Positions 60,472-64,000 of a stretch of DNA of 64,000 bases are shown piece after piece. The notes under the pieces are model-generated. The model had not been told where the DNA came from. It did no database searches and saw nothing but the letters and a program-made list of their open reading frames with translations. The stretch spans positions 1 through 64,000 of the forward strand of contig JBGSTD010000022.1 in NCBI GenBank assembly GCA_041736675.1. Reading direction: 5' to 3'. A program made the position numbers and the translations under genes. Source of the DNA: Salaquimonas sp041736675 (GTDB taxonomy: Bacteria > Pseudomonadota > Alphaproteobacteria > Rhizobiales > Rhizobiaceae). How positions within the stretch are numbered: the stretch's first letter is position 1; each line of letters begins with the position of its first letter.

Positions 60472-62922
60472 ATGACCGATAAACCGGAAATGCCGGAAGA
60501 CAACATCCCTCCAGCACAGGCCAACTATGACGCTGAATCCATCAAGGTTCTCAAGGGTCTGGATGCCGTCCGCAAACGGCCGGGCATGTATATCGGCGAT
60601 ACGGATGATGGCTCCGGCCTACATCACATGGTCTATGAGGTTGTGGACAACGGTATTGACGAAGTGCTCGCAGGTCATGCGGATCGGGTGACCGTGACGC
60701 TCAATGCCGACGGTTCGGTGACCGTTACCGACAACGGCCGAGGTATTCCGACAGGGATTCACAGTGGTGAAGGGATTTCTGCTGCCGAAGTCATCATGAC
60801 GCAGCTTCATGCAGGGGGCAAGTTTGACCAGAACTCCTACAAGGTATCCGGCGGTCTGCATGGAGTGGGCGTTTCAGTGGTGAATGCGCTTTCGGTCTGG
60901 CTCAAGCTGACAATACGCCAGAGCGGCAAGGTGCACCAGATGAGCTTCACCCATGGTGTTGCCGATGCGCCGCTGCAGATTATCGGCGACTGTCCTGCGG
61001 ATGTCAAAGGCACGGAAGTCACCTTCATGCCATCGTCGGAAACATTCACCATGGTGAATTTCGACTACAAGACGCTCGAACATCGCCTGCGGGAACTGGC
61101 GTTCCTCAATTCCGGCACCCGCATTTTGCTGTCAGACAAGCGCGGCACCGAGGAAGTGTTTGACGAACTTTACTATGAGGGCGGACTTGAAGCCTTTGTG
61201 AAGTACATCGACCGCAACCGCGCCCCCAAGATCGAGCGTCCGATCTATCTCAACTCCGAGAAGGACGGGATCACGGTCGAAGTCGCGCTGTGGTGGAACG
61301 ACAGCTACCATGAAAATGTGCTGTGCTTTACCAACAACATTCCACAGCGGGACGGCGGAACCCACCTTGCGGGTTTCAGAGGCGCATTGACGCGTCAGGT
61401 GACAGGCTATGCGGAAGCCTCGGGTATCCTGAAGCGCGAAAAGGTTGCGCTGACGGGCGATGATTGCCGTGAGGGGCTGACCTGCGTGTTGTCGGTCAAG
61501 GTGCCTGATCCGAAATTTTCGTCGCAGACAAAAGACAAGCTGGTTTCATCCGAAGTTCGCCCTGCCGTTGAAGGCCTTGTCAACGCTACGCTCAGCGAAT
61601 GGTTTGAGGAAAATCCAAGCGAAGCTCGGATCGTGGTGGGCAAGGTAGTGGAAGCTGCAGCAGCCCGCGAAGCCGCACGCAAGGCGCGTGAATTGACGCG
61701 GCGCAAGGGAGCGCTGGACATTTCATCCCTTCCAGGCAAGCTCGCCGATTGCCAGGAGCGGGATCCGGCAAAGTCGGAGGTGTTTCTGGTCGAGGGCGAT
61801 TCTGCCGGGGGCTCAGCCAAACAGGGCCGCGACCGATCGAACCAGGCGATCCTGCCACTGCGCGGTAAAATCCTCAATGTGGAGCGCGCCCGCTTTGACA
61901 AGATGCTTGGCAGTCAAGAGATCGGCACGCTGATCACGGCGCTCGGCACGTCAATCGGCAAGGATGAATTCAATATCGACAAGTTGCGGTACCACAAGAT
62001 CATCATCATGACCGATGCCGATGTCGATGGCGCACATATCAGAACCCTGCTTTTGACCTTCTTCTTCAGGCAAATGCCTGAACTGATCGAACGCGGTCAT
62101 ATCTATATTGCCCAGCCACCGCTCTACAAGGTGACTCGCGGCAAATCCTCGCAATATCTCAAGGACGAACGGGCGCTTGAGGAATTCCTCATCGAGGGCG
62201 GCCTTGATGATGCGCGACTGGAACTTGCCGGTGGTGAAGTGCGGATCAATCAGGATTTGCGCCAGGTTATCGATACGGCGCTCAATTTCCGTACACTGCT
62301 TTCCAACATCCATTCGCGCTACAACAAGAATGTGGTGGAGCAAGCGGCAATTGCCGGCGCTCTCAATGTCGAATTGATGAACAACCGCGATCAGGCACAG
62401 GCGGCGGGGGATTATGTTGCCAAGCGTCTTGATATCATCGCCGAGGAAACTGAGCGCGGCTGGACTGCAAAACTGCGCGAGGATGGCGGCATTTCCTTTG
62501 AACGCATGGTTCGCGGCGTCAAGGAAGCTGCCGAGGTAGACATGGCGTTGATCGGATCGGCAGATGCGCGCAGGATGGATGCACTGGCCGCTTCCCTGCA
62601 GGAAGTTTACGGCAAACCGCCGGTTTTCCACCGCAAGGATCTCAACTACACGATTTCCGGACCAAGGGCGCTTCTTACCCAGGTATTTGATGCAGGGCGC
62701 AAAGGTGTAACGCTGCAGCGTTACAAGGGGCTTGGGGAAATGAACCCCGGCCAGTTGTGGGAAACAACGCTCGATCCAAACGAGCGCACGCTGCTGCAGG
62801 TTCGCATCAATGATGCAGCCGACGCAGATGATCTTTTCTCACGCCTGATGGGTGACGAAGTCGAGCCACGCAAGATCTTCATTCAGGACAATGCCCTGAA
62901 TGTCGCCAATCTGGATACCTGA
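60472..62922 (+). CDS. gyrB: DNA gyrase subunit B
   Basis: An 816-residue subunit: ATPase motifs VRKRPGMYIGDTDDGSGL, EVVDNGIDEVLAGHAD and GGLHGVGVSVVNAL; transducer; Toprim domain with VEGDSAGGSAKQGRDR, PLRGKILNVERAR and MTDADVDGAHI; and the C-terminal YKGLGEMNPGQLWETTLDP. Negative supercoiling with GyrA, which is not in the window. No strong ribosome site is seen upstream of the ATG. Confidence 0.98.
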   Translation: MTDKPEMPEDNIPPAQANYDAESIKVLKGLDAVRKRPGMYIGDTDDGSGLHHMVYEVVDNGIDEVLAGHADRVTVTLNADGSVTVTDNGRGIPTGIHSGEGISAAEVIMTQLHAGGKFDQNSYKVSGGLHGVGVSVVNALSVWLKLTIRQSGKVHQMSFTHGVADAPLQIIGDCPADVKGTEVTFMPSSETFTMVNFDYKTLEHRLRELAFLNSGTRILLSDKRGTEEVFDELYYEGGLEAFVKYIDRNRAPKIERPIYLNSEKDGITVEVALWWNDSYHENVLCFTNNIPQRDGGTHLAGFRGALTRQVTGYAEASGILKREKVALTGDDCREGLTCVLSVKVPDPKFSSQTKDKLVSSEVRPAVEGLVNATLSEWFEENPSEARIVVGKVVEAAAAREAARKARELTRRKGALDISSLPGKLADCQERDPAKSEVFLVEGDSAGGSAKQGRDRSNQAILPLRGKILNVERARFDKMLGSQEIGTLITALGTSIGKDEFNIDKLRYHKIIIMTDADVDGAHIRTLLLTFFFRQMPELIERGHIYIAQPPLYKVTRGKSSQYLKDERALEEFLIEGGLDDARLELAGGEVRINQDLRQVIDTALNFRTLLSNIHSRYNKNVVEQAAIAGALNVELMNNRDQAQAAGDYVAKRLDIIAEETERGWTAKLREDGGISFERMVRGVKEAAEVDMALIGSADARRMDALAASLQEVYGKPPVFHRKDLNYTISGPRALLTQVFDAGRKGVTLQRYKGLGEMNPGQLWETTLDPNERTLLQVRINDAADADDLFSRLMGDEVEPRKIFIQDNALNVANLDT

Positions 62923-62971
62923 TCAGGCAGGTTGGTGTTACTGGTGTTTGCCATGCTGCGATGGCTTGCGA

Positions 62972-63979
62972 CTATGTACCGACAATCGCTTCAAGGAGCT
63001 GTTCGCCGCCAAGCTGCGGTGACTTGCCCTTGACGAAGGCATCCTTTACCAGCGCGCACACCTCTTCATTGGCAGGGGTGGGAACGCCCTGATCCCTGCC
63101 CGCATGAATGATTGCACCATTGAGGTAATCAATCTCCGGCTCGCGGGATTTCTGCAAATCCTCCCACATGGATGAGCGCGCCTCATCGTCCATTTTCATC
63201 ATGCTGCCGGCAACAAGTTTGAAAACCGGGTCAGGCAGATTGAGAATGGTGGGAATGTATTTCGGACTTATTTTGCCGATTTTGGCGGGCTCAATCTTCA
63301 AGGCTTTCAATACTGCAAGCGCTTCATCCACACAGATCGCCAGAACCCTTCTGTAGGAGCGGTCCGCCAATTGCTGTTTCAATGGCATGTCAGACAGGAC
63401 ATTCAGGGCATTGTTGAGATTGAGACAAAGCTTGCCCCACAAGACCTCGTTCATGTGGGCGGAAATTGTTGTCGGAATATGGCTCTTGTTGAGCAATCGC
63501 GCCAATTGGTGGGATGCGGGATTCTTGCCCAAAATCAGTCCAGCATCGGTTGCCCGGTGAAATCTCGCCTTTTTCATGGAAATGGCGTTGAAGCCGACCA
63601 TGGCGGAAACAACTTCAAATCCCTTGAGCTCTTCCTCGAGAATTTTTGCATTGCCGACACCGTTCTGCAAACTGTAAATGATTGCGTCCTTGTCGGCGTG
63701 TGGCGCAATCTGCCTTGCCGCCTCGCGCGTGTCGTTGCATTTGACACAAAGCAGAATTACATCGGCGCCCTTCACGGCCTCCGGCGACTGCGAATATCTT
63801 ACCTTTTCCGCCGGTATATTGACCTTGCGACCCTCAAGATCGGATACGGTCAGGCCATACTTGGCTATCTCGTCGGCAGGCGGATTGCGGCCGATCAACA
63901 CAACCTCATTGCCTTCAGCCAAAAGCGAACCGCCAACAAGGCATCCCACTGACCCGGCACCAAAGATTGCAATTTTCAT
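62972..63979 (-). CDS. Ketopantoate reductase (PanE/ApbA family)
   Basis: A 335-residue reductase with the NADPH loop MKIAIFGAGSVGCLVGGSLL, LCVKCNDTREAARQI, SLQNGVGNAKIL, catalytic Lys expected in NEVLWGKLCLNLNNALNVL (near 190), and LKIEPAK. It would reduce 2-ketopantoate to pantoate in the pantothenate/CoA path, but many PanE-like paralogues act on other 2-oxoacids. No panBC here. Convergent with gyrB. Confidence 0.87.
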   Translation of the reverse strand: MKIAIFGAGSVGCLVGGSLLAEGNEVVLIGRNPPADEIAKYGLTVSDLEGRKVNIPAEKVRYSQSPEAVKGADVILLCVKCNDTREAARQIAPHADKDAIIYSLQNGVGNAKILEEELKGFEVVSAMVGFNAISMKKARFHRATDAGLILGKNPASHQLARLLNKSHIPTTISAHMNEVLWGKLCLNLNNALNVLSDMPLKQQLADRSYRRVLAICVDEALAVLKALKIEPAKIGKISPKYIPTILNLPDPVFKLVAGSMMKMDDEARSSMWEDLQKSREPEIDYLNGAIIHAGRDQGVPTPANEEVCALVKDAFVKGKSPQLGGEQLLEAIVGT

Positions 63980-64000
63980 AAACGCTCTCCCGCAAAGCCC

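Noticed and set aside
60461..60475. Four-codon ORF (MESL) overlapping the gyrB start
   Set aside because: It overlaps as ATGA but has no ribosome site, unlike the leader ORF before the ROK gene.

Overview
The window looks like chromosome of an alphaproteobacterium, most likely order Hyphomicrobiales (Rhizobiales). The grounds are the replication block dnaA-dnaN-recF next to rpsT-mutM-ubiE-ubiB-coaBC-dut, the infC/rpmI-rplT-pheS-pheT cluster, an MbfA-type ferritin/VIT1 iron exporter behind an Irr-like box, a FixK/FnrL-like box, an Rrf2/NsrR-like regulator beside a group III truncated haemoglobin, and a FrcA-like single-domain sugar ABC ATPase. Genes are dense and mostly intact. The only mobile DNA seen is the end of an IS481-like element at the left edge. 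No rRNA, tRNA, CRISPR or prophage genes were found.

Layout: 1-132 IS481-like end; 339-1796 DUF305 membrane protein and a universal stress protein behind a FixK-type promoter; 1919-7526 the urea transporter urtABCDE (minus strand), with a good sigma-54 promoter and a perfect palindrome shared with a divergent LysR regulator (7743-8636); 8773-9783 mbfA; 9780-12645 a coupled hydrolase-BenE-EamA operon; 12811-13350 infC with an ATT start; 13440-14522 the nitrosative-stress locus (NsrR-like regulator, 55-aa membrane protein, truncated haemoglobin); 14581-19425 rpmI-rplT and pheS-(GFA protein)-pheT; 19527-27130 an oxidoreductase, arfB, cell-wall enzymes (SleB-like, MepA), HtpX, an SH3 protein, a 2-hydroxyacid dehydrogenase and a DDAH-like enzyme; 27154-34468 a GNAT enzyme, a ThiF/MoeB-like enzyme, recF, dnaN, dnaA, a rhodanese, an almost gene-free 1-kb stretch and rpsT; 34713-45313 mutM, ubiE, ubiB, coaBC, a large hybrid kinase, a class II amidotransferase with a small DUF6356-like protein, an Lrp regulator and dut; 45318-56301 a CRTAC1-like FG-GAP protein, a di-haem oxidoreductase and a ROK repressor, divergent from xylFHGBA; 56308-63979 an SDR, a LysE exporter, cysK, a cytochrome P450, gyrB and a PanE-like reductase.

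The most unusual item is at 38236-39705. The only usable reading frame for the essential CoA-biosynthesis enzyme CoaBC begins with a complete FitA/VapB-like ribbon-helix-helix antitoxin domain, and the start codon lies in a cluster of inverted and direct repeats resembling an antitoxin operator. No toxin gene lies beside it. This suggests an antitoxin domain captured as a possible autoregulatory DNA-binding module on CoaBC. Other points to follow up are the NsrR-like/55-aa/haemoglobin locus, the sigma-54 urt promoter, a 6-codon leader ORF coupled to the ROK repressor, a stand-alone terminator in the gap upstream of dnaA, and the pairing of a di-haem oxidoreductase/CRTAC1 operon with the xylose repressor gene.

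All assignments come from reading the sequence and remembered family motifs; no database search was run.
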